Shown: positions 23,145 through 33,977 of the stretch, piece by piece
How positions within the stretch are numbered: the stretch's first letter is position 1
Layout: every line of letters begins with the position of its first letter
Notes under the pieces: model-generated
What the model was told of the DNA's origin: nothing
Databases searched by the model: none
The model's input: only the letters and a program-made list of their open reading frames with translations
Made by a program: the position numbers and the translations under genes
DNA from: Cytobacillus praedii
GTDB taxonomy: Bacteria; Bacillota; Bacilli; Bacillales; Cytobacillaceae
DNA: 64,000 nt
Assembly (NCBI RefSeq): GCF_001439605.1
Contig: NZ_LMBX01000007.1
Location: 1-64,000, forward strand
Direction of reading: 5' to 3'

Positions 23145-25549
23145 CCATAGCAAGTGTAATCGTTGATGTACCTGCTAAACAAACGGACAGGCCATTTGAT
23201 TATGTTATTCCTGCTCATTTAGTTGAAGTAATCAAGCCTGGAATGAGAGTTATCGTTCCCTTTGGTCCTCGAAAAATACAAGGTTTTGTTATTGCAGTAA
23301 AGCCAGAATCAGACTTTGGCAAATTAAAAGAATTAATTGAACCAATGGATATAACGCCGATATTAAATCAAGAGCTTTTAGCACTTGGAGAGTGGCTGAC
23401 ATATGAAACACTATGCTATAAAATTTCTGCTTTTCAAGTGATGCTTCCTGCTGCATTAAAAGCAAAATATGAAAAAAAACTGAAATTAACGGCAGATGTA
23501 ACAAACCTGCCAGCTGAGATCAGAACTGTATTTGGAGCGGATGATATGATTCCGTGGGAGGAAGCAGTAAAACTTGGCTGTTTAAACCTTATGCAAAGGG
23601 AAGTTGCAAACGGAAAAGTTGAAATTATATATGAAGTAAAAGAGCGTGTGAGAAAGAAAAAATTAAAACATATTATATCTAGGCTAACAAAGCAGCAATT
23701 AGCAGCAGAAAAGGAAAATTTACCTGTACAGGCTGTAAAACAGAAAGAAGTCATTGATTTTTTTCTTGATGCAGAAGCTCCAGTCGAGTTGCGTAAGCTC
23801 TTATCTGAACTAGGCATTTCTGCTTCAACAATTAAGGGATTAGTCCAAAAAGGATTTCTTGAAGAAAAAGAGATGGAAGTGTATCGTGATCCATTCGAAG
23901 AAAGAGTTTTTTCACATACAGAAGCGCTTCCGCTTACAGAGGATCAAGAAAAAGCAATTATGCCAATTCTTGCATCCATACGTGAACATAATCATGAAAC
24001 CTTTTTGTTATATGGGGTGACAGGGAGCGGAAAGACGGAAATTTATCTTCAGTCAATCCAAAAAGTGCTGCAGGAAGGGAAAGAGGCCATTGTTCTTGTC
24101 CCGGAAATTTCATTGACTCCACAGATGGTCAAGCGCTTTAAAGGAAGATTTGGAAATGAAGTGGCTGTCCTTCATAGCGGGCTATCCGCTGGGGAGAAAT
24201 ATGATGAATGGCGAAAAATTCAGAAGAAGGAAGTTAAGGTCGTTGTCGGAGCTAGATCGGCCATATTTGCTCCATTTGAAAATTTAGGCATTATTATCAT
24301 AGATGAGGAACATGAGACAAGCTACAAGCAGGAGGATAACCCAAAGTATCATGCCCGAAATGTTGCAATTAAACGTGGGACAACTCATCAATGCCCAGTT
24401 GTACTAGGAAGCGCCACCCCCTCACTTGAATCGTTTGCAAGGGCACAAAAGGGGGTATATACGCTTCTCTCCATGCCGAATCGGATGAATAATCAAGCGC
24501 TGCCTGGTGTCGAAATCATAGATATGCGGGAAGAATTAAGAGAGGGGAACCGCTCGATGTTTTCCCGGCTTCTTTTAGAAAAAATTGAGGACAGGCTAGA
24601 GAAGAAAGAACAAATTGTCCTTTTCCTCAATAAAAGAGGTCATTCATCTTTCGTCATGTGCAGAGACTGCGGGTATGTTGTTAATTGTCCAAATTGTGAT
24701 ATCTCCCTGACATATCATCGTGCAAGTCAGAGAATGAAATGCCATTATTGCGGGTATGAAGCACATGTACCTAAGTCTTGTCCGGAATGTAATAGTGAGC
24801 ATATTCGATACTTTGGCACTGGTACGCAAAAAGTGGAGGAAGAGCTAGTCAAAATTTTGCCTCATGCGAAAGTGATCCGAATGGATGTGGATACAACTAG
24901 CAGAAAGGGTTCACATGAAAAGCTGCTTGATCAATTTCAGGAGGGCCATGCAGATATTCTTTTAGGCACACAAATGATTGCAAAAGGCCTTGATTTTCCC
25001 AATATCACATTAGTCGGCGTTTTGTCTGCGGATACGATGCTGCACTTACCTGACTTCCGTTCATCAGAGAAAACCTTCCAGTTATTAACACAAGTGAGTG
25101 GACGGGCAGGAAGGCATGAGAAAGAAGGTCAGGTTGTTATTCAAACCTATACACCTGAGCATTATAGTGTGGAATTAGCAGGAGAACAGGATTTTGACCG
25201 TTTTTATGAAAAAGAAATGATGGTGCGCAAAATCCATAGGTATCCTCCTTTCTATTATCTCTCACTTATCACGGTCAGTCATGAAGAATTAATGAAAACA
25301 GTGTCGATAACAGAAAAAATAACCTCTTTTATACGTTCCAGACTATCGAATGAAGCGATTTGTTTAGGACCTGTCGCTTCGCCGATTCCTAGGATCAATA
25401 ATAGATATCGGTATCAATGTTTGATAAAATACAAACGGGAACCGGAGCTGAATACAGCATTAAAGAAAATACTCGATCAATATCAACAAGAAATTTCATT
25501 AGGCGGTTTACAAATATCGGTAGATGTAAATCCATTTATTCTAATGTGA
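23141..25549 (+). CDS. priA: Primosomal replication restart helicase PriA
   Basis: PriA recognises stalled forks and reloads the replication machinery. The order is an N-terminal 3' DNA-binding domain, a winged-helix region, and a superfamily 2 helicase core with Walker A GVTGSGKTEIYL and Walker B IIIDEEHETSYKQ. Two zinc sites are seen: CRDCGYVVNCPNC, then CHYCGYEAHVPKSCPEC. Length 802 residues, full size. The ATG lies in the ATGA overlap with coaBC. Confidence 0.96.
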   Translation: MTIASVIVDVPAKQTDRPFDYVIPAHLVEVIKPGMRVIVPFGPRKIQGFVIAVKPESDFGKLKELIEPMDITPILNQELLALGEWLTYETLCYKISAFQVMLPAALKAKYEKKLKLTADVTNLPAEIRTVFGADDMIPWEEAVKLGCLNLMQREVANGKVEIIYEVKERVRKKKLKHIISRLTKQQLAAEKENLPVQAVKQKEVIDFFLDAEAPVELRKLLSELGISASTIKGLVQKGFLEEKEMEVYRDPFEERVFSHTEALPLTEDQEKAIMPILASIREHNHETFLLYGVTGSGKTEIYLQSIQKVLQEGKEAIVLVPEISLTPQMVKRFKGRFGNEVAVLHSGLSAGEKYDEWRKIQKKEVKVVVGARSAIFAPFENLGIIIIDEEHETSYKQEDNPKYHARNVAIKRGTTHQCPVVLGSATPSLESFARAQKGVYTLLSMPNRMNNQALPGVEIIDMREELREGNRSMFSRLLLEKIEDRLEKKEQIVLFLNKRGHSSFVMCRDCGYVVNCPNCDISLTYHRASQRMKCHYCGYEAHVPKSCPECNSEHIRYFGTGTQKVEEELVKILPHAKVIRMDVDTTSRKGSHEKLLDQFQEGHADILLGTQMIAKGLDFPNITLVGVLSADTMLHLPDFRSSEKTFQLLTQVSGRAGRHEKEGQVVIQTYTPEHYSVELAGEQDFDRFYEKEMMVRKIHRYPPFYYLSLITVSHEELMKTVSITEKITSFIRSRLSNEAICLGPVASPIPRINNRYRYQCLIKYKREPELNTALKKILDQYQQEISLGGLQISVDVNPFILM

Positions 25550-25624
25550 AATTGGCCGTACGGTTATGAATATGAATAAAAATGTTGAAAATAGTTGGAT
25601 AGCGATCATACAGGAGGAAGGAAA

Positions 25625-26107
25625 TTGTCAGTCAGAAAAATAGTAGAATACCCCGCAGAAATCCTTGAGGTCCCATGCAAGCCAGTTACGCAATTTGATA
25701 AAAAGTTAGTGAAAATCTTAAATGATATGTATGATACGATGATTGAATTTGATGGGGTTGGACTAGCAGCCCCTCAAATCGGACTTGATATGCAGGCTGC
25801 GATTGTTGATATAGATGACGATAATGGAACAATTGAAATGATGAATCCAGAAATTCTTGAAGTGAGCGGAGAACAGACCGGACCGGAAGGGTGTTTAAGC
25901 TTCCCTAATCTTTTTGGAGAAGTAAGCAGGCCGTTATACGTGAAAATAAAAGCTCAGGACCGAAAAGGAAAGTTCTTTACGTTTGAAGCGGAAGATTTTT
26001 TAGCACGAGCGATTTTACATGAAATTGATCATCTGCACGGTGTATTATTCACTTCGAAGGTAATAAGATATTTGGATGAAGAAGAGTTGGAAGGGTTGGA
26101 AGAATAA
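25625..26107 (+). CDS. def: Peptide deformylase
   Basis: It removes the formyl group from the N-terminus of new proteins. All three metal-site motifs are present: [17 protein letters not shown] (Cys ligand) and HEIDHLHG (two His and the catalytic Glu). I choose the TTG at 25625, with AGGAGG 7 bases upstream, giving 160 residues that begin [14 protein letters not shown] like homologues. A longer in-frame TTG at 25595 has no SD. The stop TAA shares its last base with the fmt ATG. Confidence 0.95.
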   Translation: MSVRKIVEYPAEILEVPCKPVTQFDKKLVKILNDMYDTMIEFDGVGLAAPQIGLDMQAAIVDIDDDNGTIEMMNPEILEVSGEQTGPEGCLSFPNLFGEVSRPLYVKIKAQDRKGKFFTFEAEDFLARAILHEIDHLHGVLFTSKVIRYLDEEELEGLEE

Positions 26108-27057
26108 TGACTAAAATTGTATTTATGGGAACACCGGATTTTTCAGTTCCTGTTCTGCAGCAAATCTTAAATGATGGCTATGATGTGATTGGGGTAGTGA
26201 CACAGCCAGATCGTCCAGTAGGAAGAAAAAGAGTGCTGACTCCGCCACCTGTAAAAGTAGAAGCTGAAAAACATGGGATTCAAGTTTTTCAGCCGGAAAA
26301 AATCCGTCAGCCTGAAGAACTTGAAAAAATAGTGGCATTAAATCCAGATTTAATTATAACCGCTGCTTTTGGTCAAATTCTGCCAAAGGAGCTGCTGGAA
26401 GCGCCGAAATATGGCTGCATTAATGTTCATGCTTCCTTGCTTCCAGAACTTAGAGGGGGAGCACCGATCCATTATTCAATTATTCAAGGAAAAGAAAAAA
26501 CAGGAATTACGATCATGTATATGGCGGAAAAGCTGGATGCTGGAGATATTTTAACTCAAGTTGAAGTGCCGATTGCTGAAACGGATACAGTTGGCTCATT
26601 GCATGATAAATTAAGTGCTGCAGGATCTCAGCTACTATCAGAAACACTGCCAAAATTATTAAAAAGTGAATTGGCTGCTATTCCTCAAAATGACGAGGAA
26701 GCTACTTTTGCTGCAAATATTAAAAGAGAGCAAGAAAAGATTGATTGGTCAAAAACTGGGGAAGAAATCTATAATCATATTCGTGGATTAAATCCTTGGC
26801 CGGTTGCTTATACAACTTTTAATGGAGCAGTTATTAAAATATGGTGGGCTGAGAAAACAAATGCACTGGCAGATAAGACACCAGGAACGATTATTGGATT
26901 GGATGAGCAGGCAGTAATCGTTTCTACTGGCAATAGTACAGCTATTAGAATTCTTCAGCTGCAGCCATCAGGCAAGAAAAAAATGTCAGCTGAGCAATTT
27001 TTAAGGGGGGCTGGTTCCCAAATTCAAGTGGGCGACTGCCTTGGGGAAGAACAATGA
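26107..27057 (+). CDS. fmt: Methionyl-tRNA formyltransferase
   Basis: It formylates initiator Met-tRNA using 10-formyl-tetrahydrofolate. The catalytic Asn/His/Asp set is visible in [17 protein letters not shown] and KLDAGDIL. The C-terminal tRNA-binding domain starts near residue 208 ([12 protein letters not shown]). Length 316 residues. It directly follows def, so the enzymes that add and later remove the formyl group are made together. Confidence 0.97.
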   Translation: MTKIVFMGTPDFSVPVLQQILNDGYDVIGVVTQPDRPVGRKRVLTPPPVKVEAEKHGIQVFQPEKIRQPEELEKIVALNPDLIITAAFGQILPKELLEAPKYGCINVHASLLPELRGGAPIHYSIIQGKEKTGITIMYMAEKLDAGDILTQVEVPIAETDTVGSLHDKLSAAGSQLLSETLPKLLKSELAAIPQNDEEATFAANIKREQEKIDWSKTGEEIYNHIRGLNPWPVAYTTFNGAVIKIWWAEKTNALADKTPGTIIGLDEQAVIVSTGNSTAIRILQLQPSGKKKMSAEQFLRGAGSQIQVGDCLGEEQ

Positions 27058-28406
27058 AGAAAGAACGGAAGAAAAATGTCCGAGAAACTGCACTAGATCT
27101 GCTAGAAGCAATAGAGAAGAATCAGGCATATAGTAATCTTCTTCTAAATAATGCGATTAAAAAAAATGAAATAAACCAAAAGGACATCGGCCTGCTGACA
27201 GAATTAACATATGGTACATTGCAGCGGAGAATGAGCCTAGACTTCTATTTACAGCCATTTTTAAAGGGAAATAAAAAAGTGGAAAGCTGGGTTAAGCAAT
27301 TATTGCGTCTCACATTATATCAAATGGTCTATTTAGATAAAATTCCTGACCGTGCGGCCATTTTTGAGGCTGTAGAGATTGCGAAGCAAAAGGGACATAA
27401 AGGGATTTCAGGGATGGTCAATGGTGTACTGAGAAATATCCAGCGACAAGGTCTGCCATCTATCGAAACACTAGAGGATCCAATCGAAAGATTGTCTATT
27501 GAAACAAGTCACCCGAGATGGCTTGTAAAAAGATGGGTCGACCAGCTCGGTTTCGATCAAGCAAAGCAGATGTGTGAGATTAATTTAACGGCTCCTTTGC
27601 AGACGGCAAGAGTCAATTTAACAAAAATCACGAGAGAGAATTGCATTCTGAAGCTTACTGAGGAAGGTTTCCAAGTAGAAGCTAGTCCTATGATACCAGA
27701 GGCAATTAAGTGCTACAGAGGGAATCTTGCAAACTCGGATGCTTTTAAAGAGGGGTATCTAACGATTCAAGATGAAAGCTCTATGCTTGTGGCCTATGCA
27801 TTAGGTGCCTCTGAAAATGAAAGGATCTTGGATGGATGTGCTGCACCCGGAGGGAAATCAACTCATATTGCAGAGAGAATGCAAAACTCAGGAAAAGTCA
27901 TTTCACTTGATCTCCATGATCATAAAGTAAAGCTAATTAAGGAAAATGCTACTAGATTAGAGCTTACTAATATTGAACCGAAAACACTTGATAGCAGAAA
28001 GGTTCAAGAACATTTCGAAAAAGAATCATTTGATCGAATTTTGCTTGATGCTCCATGTTCAGGCCTTGGTGTCATGAGAAGGAAGCCAGATATGAAGTAT
28101 ACGAAAAAAGAAGAAGACTTAATGCAGCTATCATTGATACAGTTAAACTTATTAAAAGCTGTTTCCCCTTTGTTGAAAAAAGGTGGTATTCTAGTTTATA
28201 GTACTTGTACAGTTGATAAGGAAGAGAATCAGCTGGTAGTGGAGTCATTTATAAAAAATGAGGTGGATTTTGAAGAAGACCATACTATTAAGGATCGGAT
28301 GCCTGCAGCGATTCGTCCCTTAGTTCATGGATTTGAACTTCAAATTTTACCACAGGATTTTGGTTCGGACGGCTTTTATATAGCCTGTTTAAGAAAGAAG
28401 GTGTAA
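27054..28406 (+). CDS. rsmB: 16S rRNA (cytosine-967-C5)-methyltransferase
   Basis: It methylates C967 (E. coli numbering) of 16S rRNA. The N-terminal NusB-like RNA-binding domain covers about residues 5-135, and the C-terminal SAM-dependent methyltransferase has [17 protein letters not shown], the first Cys motif [15 protein letters not shown], and the catalytic [10 protein letters not shown]. Length 450 residues. ATGA overlap with fmt; two bases separate it from rlmN. Confidence 0.96.
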   Translation: MKKERKKNVRETALDLLEAIEKNQAYSNLLLNNAIKKNEINQKDIGLLTELTYGTLQRRMSLDFYLQPFLKGNKKVESWVKQLLRLTLYQMVYLDKIPDRAAIFEAVEIAKQKGHKGISGMVNGVLRNIQRQGLPSIETLEDPIERLSIETSHPRWLVKRWVDQLGFDQAKQMCEINLTAPLQTARVNLTKITRENCILKLTEEGFQVEASPMIPEAIKCYRGNLANSDAFKEGYLTIQDESSMLVAYALGASENERILDGCAAPGGKSTHIAERMQNSGKVISLDLHDHKVKLIKENATRLELTNIEPKTLDSRKVQEHFEKESFDRILLDAPCSGLGVMRRKPDMKYTKKEEDLMQLSLIQLNLLKAVSPLLKKGGILVYSTCTVDKEENQLVVESFIKNEVDFEEDHTIKDRMPAAIRPLVHGFELQILPQDFGSDGFYIACLRKKV

Positions 28407-28408
28407 GA

Positions 28409-29494
28409 ATGGAACAAGTAACAGCTAAGAAACAATCAACAATAGATCAGAAACCCTCCATTTATTCTTTACAACTGCAGGAGCTTAAAGACTGGCTCAA
28501 AGAGAATAATGAGAAAGCATTTCGTGCGGAGCAAATTTTTGATTGGCTTTATACAAAAAGAGTCACGTCATTTGAAGGGATGACTAATTTATCGAAGCAG
28601 TTAAGAGAAAGAATGGAATCAGCGTTCACCTTAACTACGTTAAAAACGATTATTCAGCAGCAATCCTCAGACGGTACAATTAAATTTTTATTTGAACTTC
28701 ATGACGGCTACTCAATTGAAACAGTATTAATGAGGCATGATTATGGAAACTCCGTATGTGTAACAACACAAGTGGGCTGCAGAATTGGCTGTACGTTTTG
28801 TGCATCTACATTAGGTGGATTAAAACGTAATTTGGAAGCAGGAGAAATTGTTGCTCAGGTCGTAAAAGTACAGCAAGCGCTTGATGAGACGGATGAGCGG
28901 GTTAGTTCCGTCGTAATTATGGGAATTGGCGAGCCGTTTGATAATTTTGACCATATGCTTTCGTTTTTGAAAATTATCAATCATGACAAGGGCTTAAATA
29001 TTGGTGCACGTCATATTACTGTTTCTACAAGCGGTATTATCCCGAAAATCTATAAATTTGCAGATGAAAATATGCAGATTAATTTTGCCATATCGCTGCA
29101 TGCACCAAATACAGAGCTTCGCAGTCGTCTAATGCCTATTAACCGAGCTTATAAATTGCCTGACTTAATGGATGCCATACGCTATTATATTAATAAGACA
29201 GGCAGACGCGTTAGCTTTGAATATGGATTATTTGGCGGTGTAAATGATCAGGTTGAACATGCGGAAGAATTGGCAAGACTGATTAAAGGGTTGAAATGCC
29301 ATGTAAATTTAATCCCTGTCAACTATGTTCCTGAAAGAGATTATGTAAGAACACCAAAAGAGCAAATTAATAAGTTTGAAAAAACGTTAAAAAATCATGG
29401 CGTGAATGTAACTGTTCGCAGAGAACAGGGTCATGATATTGATGCAGCATGTGGACAACTTCGTGCAAAGGAGCGAAAAGAGGAGACGAGGTGA
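28409..29494 (+). CDS. rlmN: Dual-specificity 23S rRNA A2503 / tRNA A37 methyltransferase
   Basis: A radical-SAM enzyme that adds a C2 methyl group to A2503 of 23S rRNA, which affects the peptide exit tunnel. The cluster motif GCTFCAST within CRIGCTFC holds the three iron-sulfur cysteines. The methyl-carrying Cys is in the C-terminal AACGQLRA. Length 361 residues. It is not the resistance enzyme Cfr: the whole protein and its place in the conserved cluster fit RlmN. The end comes four bases before the prpC ATG. Confidence 0.95.
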   Translation: MEQVTAKKQSTIDQKPSIYSLQLQELKDWLKENNEKAFRAEQIFDWLYTKRVTSFEGMTNLSKQLRERMESAFTLTTLKTIIQQQSSDGTIKFLFELHDGYSIETVLMRHDYGNSVCVTTQVGCRIGCTFCASTLGGLKRNLEAGEIVAQVVKVQQALDETDERVSSVVIMGIGEPFDNFDHMLSFLKIINHDKGLNIGARHITVSTSGIIPKIYKFADENMQINFAISLHAPNTELRSRLMPINRAYKLPDLMDAIRYYINKTGRRVSFEYGLFGGVNDQVEHAEELARLIKGLKCHVNLIPVNYVPERDYVRTPKEQINKFEKTLKNHGVNVTVRREQGHDIDAACGQLRAKERKEETR

Positions 29495-29498
29495 CAAG

Positions 29499-30257
29499 AT
29501 GAAAGCTGTTTATATGACAGACCGAGGCAGAATTCGCCAGCATAATGAAGATAACGGTGGAGTTTTTACTAATAAAAGCGGTCAGCGCCTTGCCATTGTT
29601 GCAGATGGCATGGGCGGCCATCGTGCTGGTGATGTAGCAAGTGAAATGGCACTGACAAATTTACAGAATGTATGGAGAGAAACAGAAGAAATCCAAACCG
29701 CTGATGAGGCGGAAGCATGGCTGAAAACGAATATTGAAAATGGGAATACGCTTATCTATGAGCATTCAAAAAAGGTTTCTGAATGTGAAGGTATGGGGAC
29801 AACAATGGTTGCAGCCATTTGTACTGACCGTTTTACAACCGTAGCAAATATAGGTGACAGCAGATGCTATATTTTAAATGAAACAGGTTTTCAGCAATTA
29901 ACAGATGATCATTCGCTTGTGAATGAGCTGGTTAGAACAGGACAAATTTCGAAAGAGGATGCTGAGCATCATCCAATGAAAAATGTTGTATTAAGGGCAT
30001 TAGGGACAGAAGAATCTGTAAGTATTGATATTAAAACGATTATTTTTGAAGAAGGGGACTTGCTCTTATTATGCTCCGATGGTTTATCCAATAAAGTGAC
30101 TGAGTCTGAAATGATCGACATGCTTGAAAGTGAAACTGACTTGAATGCTAAAGCTTCTTCTCTTATAGAATTGGCTAATAACCACGGTGGAGAAGATAAT
30201 ATAACATTAGTTATTGTAGAGTTTTTGGATGGTAGTAATTCTGGTGATGGCTTATGA
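29499..30257 (+). CDS. prpC: PP2C-type protein phosphatase PrpC
   Basis: PrpC removes phosphate groups put on by PrkC. PP2C metal-site motifs are all present: RQHNEDNGG, ADGMGGHRAGDVAS, GMGTTMVAA, IGDSRCY, CSDGLSNKV and GGEDNITLV. The start at 29499 has GAGGTGAC 4-5 bases upstream and gives 252 residues beginning MKAVYMTDRG; the earlier in-frame start lies in rlmN. It overlaps prkC by four bases, as expected for a kinase-phosphatase pair. Confidence 0.95.
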   Translation: MKAVYMTDRGRIRQHNEDNGGVFTNKSGQRLAIVADGMGGHRAGDVASEMALTNLQNVWRETEEIQTADEAEAWLKTNIENGNTLIYEHSKKVSECEGMGTTMVAAICTDRFTTVANIGDSRCYILNETGFQQLTDDHSLVNELVRTGQISKEDAEHHPMKNVVLRALGTEESVSIDIKTIIFEEGDLLLLCSDGLSNKVTESEMIDMLESETDLNAKASSLIELANNHGGEDNITLVIVEFLDGSNSGDGL

Positions 30258-32242
30258 TGATTGGAAAAAGAATTAGCGGGAGATATAAAATTCTTGAAAT
30301 CATTGGCGGAGGCGGAATGGCTAATGTTTATTTAGCCCATGACATGATTCTAGACCGTGATGTAGCAGTGAAGATGCTGCGTCTGGATTTTGCTAATGAT
30401 GAGGAATTTATACGCCGTTTTCACCGTGAAGCACAGTCAGCAACAAGTCTTGCTCATCCGAATATTGTAAGTATTTTTGATGTTGGGGAAGAAGATTCAA
30501 TATACTATATTGTGATGGAATATGTAGATGGACAAACATTAAAACAATACATACAACAGAACAGTCCAATACAGGTAGACAAAGTGCTGGATATAATGAA
30601 GCAATTAACATCAGCTATTTCTCATGCCCATCAAAATCATATTATCCATCGAGACATTAAGCCTCATAATATATTAATTGACCGTCTTGGCAACGTGAAA
30701 ATCACAGACTTTGGAATAGCAATGGCATTAAGTGCAACAAGTATAACGCAAACGAACTCTGTTTTAGGCTCTGTACATTATTTATCACCGGAACAAGCAA
30801 GAGGCGGAATGGCCAATCGGAAATCAGATATTTATTCGCTTGGGATTGTAATGTTTGAATTATTGACAGGACGTTTGCCGTTTTCTGGGGAATCTGCTGT
30901 TTCTATTGCACTTAAACATTTGCAATCTGAAACACCTTCTTTACGAAGATGGAATCCATCAATCCCCCAAAGTGTCGAAAATATCGTTTTCAAGGCAACT
31001 GCAAAGGATCCATTTCACCGGTATGACAGTGTAGAGGAAATGGAAGAGGATATTAGGACGGCACTTGAGCCTGACCGGATGAATGAAGAAATGTTTATAG
31101 TCCCAATCGATAATGATGCGACAAAGGCGATTCCGATCATTACAGATAGCCAATCCTTTTCAAATATGGATGAAACGGTCATTCGAGATAAGGACGTCAA
31201 AGGGAATCAAACGCCTCAGGATATAAAACCAAAGAAAGAGAAGAGCGTAAAAAAAGAACAGAAAAAAAGAAAAAAATGGACAACCATTTTAGTTTCTACT
31301 TTTTTTGCCTTAATTATCCTTGGTATTTTTGTTGTATTTGTTCTACCTGATTTATTAGCGCCTGATGAAATATCTGTACCTGAATTGACCGGTGAAAAAG
31401 CAGATGATGCAGTTAAGCAGCTAGAAGAAGCTGGATTTAGTATCGGTGAGACGATTCAAATAAATGATGATGAATTAGATGAGGGTTTAATAATTAAAAC
31501 AGATCCAAAAGCAGGAACAGTCCTAAAAGAAGGTGCAATGGTTGATCTTTATGAAAGTCTTGGAAAGGAAAAATTTGAATTAGACAATTATACAGGTCAA
31601 TCTTATGATGATGTTGTTCGATTATTGGAAAAGAGTAATTTCAAGAGCGAGAATATCGAGAAAAAAGAAGTGAATGATGAAGGTAAGGCTGCCGGTACCA
31701 TTTTAGAACAAAGCAAGCAAGAGGGAGAGCTTGTTGTTCCTGAAGATACAGAACTGATATTTACTGTTAGCAAGGGACCAACACCAATTACTTTAAAAGA
31801 CTTAAGAGATTATAATAAAAAAGGGCTTCAAGAATATGAAGAATCGACTGGTGTAGTGATTGAATTCGGAATAGAAGAATATAGTGATACCGTTTCAGAG
31901 GGGCTTGTTATCTGGCAAAAGCCAAATGCTGGGGCTCAAGTTACCAAGGGTAGCAAAGTGAAGGTAGCTATTTCTAAAGGAAAAAAAGAAATCCCGCCTA
32001 AAACAAAATTTGTGGAGGTAACGGTACCGTATGAACCCGTTATCGAAGGACAGCCACAGGAAGTGCAAATTTATATTAACGATATGAATCGAAGTATAAC
32101 CGATCCATTTATCACAGAATACATTACGGAAACGAGAAAATTCAGATTAGAGCTTGAGATTCAACACGGGCAGAAAGCGGTATATCAAGTAAGAAGAGAT
32201 AATACTGTTATTGACCAGCAGGAAGTGTTGTATCCGGAATAG
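30254..32242 (+). CDS. prkC: Membrane serine/threonine kinase PrkC with PASTA repeats
   Basis: PrkC senses muropeptides outside the cell and phosphorylates cytoplasmic targets, acting in germination and stationary-phase survival. The Hanks kinase domain (residues about 12-270) has the loop GGGGMANVYLA, HRDIKPHNILID and DFGIAMAL, with an activation loop rich in Ser/Thr. A basic linker (KKEQKKRKKW) leads to one TM segment near 340-363, then three extracellular PASTA domains and a C-terminal beta-rich tail. Length 662 residues, or 661 if the second Met is used. Its next neighbour, rsgA, is a known PrkC substrate in B. subtilis. Confidence 0.96.
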   Translation: MMIGKRISGRYKILEIIGGGGMANVYLAHDMILDRDVAVKMLRLDFANDEEFIRRFHREAQSATSLAHPNIVSIFDVGEEDSIYYIVMEYVDGQTLKQYIQQNSPIQVDKVLDIMKQLTSAISHAHQNHIIHRDIKPHNILIDRLGNVKITDFGIAMALSATSITQTNSVLGSVHYLSPEQARGGMANRKSDIYSLGIVMFELLTGRLPFSGESAVSIALKHLQSETPSLRRWNPSIPQSVENIVFKATAKDPFHRYDSVEEMEEDIRTALEPDRMNEEMFIVPIDNDATKAIPIITDSQSFSNMDETVIRDKDVKGNQTPQDIKPKKEKSVKKEQKKRKKWTTILVSTFFALIILGIFVVFVLPDLLAPDEISVPELTGEKADDAVKQLEEAGFSIGETIQINDDELDEGLIIKTDPKAGTVLKEGAMVDLYESLGKEKFELDNYTGQSYDDVVRLLEKSNFKSENIEKKEVNDEGKAAGTILEQSKQEGELVVPEDTELIFTVSKGPTPITLKDLRDYNKKGLQEYEESTGVVIEFGIEEYSDTVSEGLVIWQKPNAGAQVTKGSKVKVAISKGKKEIPPKTKFVEVTVPYEPVIEGQPQEVQIYINDMNRSITDPFITEYITETRKFRLELEIQHGQKAVYQVRRDNTVIDQQEVLYPE

Positions 32243-32252
32243 GAGTGTTGCT

Positions 32253-33134
32253 ATGCCTGAGGGCAAAATCATAAAGGCATTAAGCGGTTTTTATTATGTA
32301 TTAACTGGGAACGAGATCGTGCAATGCCGTGGTAGAGGGGTTTTTAGAAAGAATAAAATAACCCCGCTTGTCGGTGATGAAGTTGTTTTCCAAGCTGAAA
32401 ATGAGAAAGAAGGGTATATTTTAGAAGTAAGAGAGCGGAAGAATGAACTTGTCCGGCCGCCAATTGCGAATGTGGATCAGGCCATTCTCGTTTTTTCTGC
32501 TGTTGAGCCTGATTTTAGTACGGCCCTTCTTGACCGTTTTCTTGTATTAGTAGAGTTTAATCGCATTAAGCCGATCATTTGTATTACTAAAATGGATTTA
32601 ACTAACGAGGTGCAAAATAAGGAAATACAGCAATATGCCGTGGATTATCGAAAGGCAGGCTATGATGTCCTCTTAACCTCTTCTGAAACCGAAGAAGGAA
32701 TTAAGGAATTATATCCTTATCTAGAGGGGGAAATTTCTGTTTTTGCCGGGCAGTCAGGTGTTGGCAAATCTTCTCTTCTTAATGTGCTCAATCCGGATTT
32801 AGATTTAAAAACGGATGACATTTCTTCCCATCTCGGGCGAGGAAAGCATACAACAAGGCATGTGGAGCTGATTAAAGTTGGACAAGGCTTAGTTGCAGAT
32901 ACACCTGGTTTTAGTTCTCTTGAATTTATGGATATAGAGATCCCGGACCTTAACTTTTGTTTCCCAGAAATTGAAAAGCTGAGTGAGGAATGTAAATTTC
33001 GAGGATGTCTCCACAAAGCAGAACCAAAATGTGCAGTTAAGGCTGCTATTGAAAATAGGGAACTCCCTTCTTATAGGTATGAGCACTATATTACATTTTT
33101 GCAAGAAATTAAAGACAGAAAGCCGAGGTATTAA
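32253..33134 (+). CDS. rsgA: Ribosome small subunit-dependent GTPase RsgA (CpgA)
   Basis: RsgA checks late 30S assembly and links it to cell growth and wall shape. It has an N-terminal OB fold, then a circularly permuted GTPase in which G4 (ITKMD) comes before G1 ([12 protein letters not shown]) and G3 (DTPGFSS). A C-terminal zinc finger uses [14 protein letters not shown]. The start at 32253 has AGGAGTG about 5 bases upstream and gives 293 residues starting [12 protein letters not shown]; the ORF also runs upstream within prkC. Confidence 0.95.
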   Translation: MPEGKIIKALSGFYYVLTGNEIVQCRGRGVFRKNKITPLVGDEVVFQAENEKEGYILEVRERKNELVRPPIANVDQAILVFSAVEPDFSTALLDRFLVLVEFNRIKPIICITKMDLTNEVQNKEIQQYAVDYRKAGYDVLLTSSETEEGIKELYPYLEGEISVFAGQSGVGKSSLLNVLNPDLDLKTDDISSHLGRGKHTTRHVELIKVGQGLVADTPGFSSLEFMDIEIPDLNFCFPEIEKLSEECKFRGCLHKAEPKCAVKAAIENRELPSYRYEHYITFLQEIKDRKPRY

Positions 33135-33136
33135 CT

Positions 33137-33796
33137 ATGGTGAAAGTAGCCCCTTCCATTCTATCTGCTGATTTTTCTAGGCTAGGGGAGGAAATTAAGG
33201 ATGTTGAAAGAGGAGGAGCAGATTACATTCATGTCGATGTAATGGACGGGCATTTTGTTCCGAATATTACAATTGGCCCTTTAATTGTTGAAGCGATTCG
33301 TCCCGTGACGAAGCTTCCTCTTGATGTACATCTCATGATTGAGAATCCAGATCAGTATATTGAGTCTTTCGCAGATGCAGGAGCAGATTATATTACCGTT
33401 CATGTGGAAGCATGCCGTCACTTGCACCGTACAATCCATTTAATCAAATCTTTAGGTGTGAAAGCAGGAGTTGTATTAAATCCTGCAACACCAGTTCAGA
33501 TGATTCAGGATATTATTGAAGACGTGGATATGGTTCTGCTAATGACAGTAAACCCAGGCTTTGGCGGTCAAAAATTTATCCCATCTGTTCTCCGAAAAAT
33601 TGCTGCTGTAAAGAAAATGGCAGATGATAGAGGATTGAATATTGAAATTGAAGTAGATGGCGGCGTAAATGAGGAAACTGCAAAGCTTTGTGTTGAAGCC
33701 GGTGCGAATGTGCTTGTAGCTGGCTCAGCAGTTTATAATCAAAAGGATCGTGCAAAGGCAATTGCTGCTATTAAAGGCAGTGCCATACACAATTAA
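33137..33796 (+). CDS. rpe: Ribulose-phosphate 3-epimerase
   Basis: It interconverts ribulose 5-phosphate and xylulose 5-phosphate in the pentose phosphate pathway. TIM-barrel motifs [28 protein letters not shown], the Asp-bearing [11 protein letters not shown] and the phosphate site VAGSAVY are intact. Length 219 residues. It is the end of the coaBC-to-rpe run and is followed by a terminator. Confidence 0.97.
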   Translation: MVKVAPSILSADFSRLGEEIKDVERGGADYIHVDVMDGHFVPNITIGPLIVEAIRPVTKLPLDVHLMIENPDQYIESFADAGADYITVHVEACRHLHRTIHLIKSLGVKAGVVLNPATPVQMIQDIIEDVDMVLLMTVNPGFGGQKFIPSVLRKIAAVKKMADDRGLNIEIEVDGGVNEETAKLCVEAGANVLVAGSAVYNQKDRAKAIAAIKGSAIHN

Positions 33797-33799
33797 TTC

Positions 33800-33831
33800 G
33801 AAGTCAGCTATCACTAGCTGGCTTCTTTTTA
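33800..33831 (+). terminator. Terminator after rpe
   Basis: GAAGTCAGCTA pairs with TAGCTGGCTTC (one G-T pair), followed by a T run. Confidence 0.85.
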
Positions 33832-33894
33832 GGTAGCAGGAAAATTTAAGGTTAATTTAGGTGATGTTCCGCTTTCAATAAACCAATACAATCG

Positions 33895-33900
33895 TATAAT
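33895..33900 (+). promoter_or_regulatory. -10 box of a probable thiN promoter
   Basis: A perfect TATAAT lies about 78 bases before thiN. The -35 (TTTCAA at 33873, 16-base spacing) is weak. Confidence 0.45.
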
Positions 33901-33977
33901 AAAAACTAATGTGTTTTTCTGGAAGGAATTGGAGAGAGCCAAGATTTTCTAATAGCCGTTATAAGGTGGTCGAAAAA

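Noticed and set aside
28409-29494. Cfr-type resistance methyltransferase
   Set aside because: Length, motifs and conserved position between rsmB and prpC fit housekeeping RlmN.
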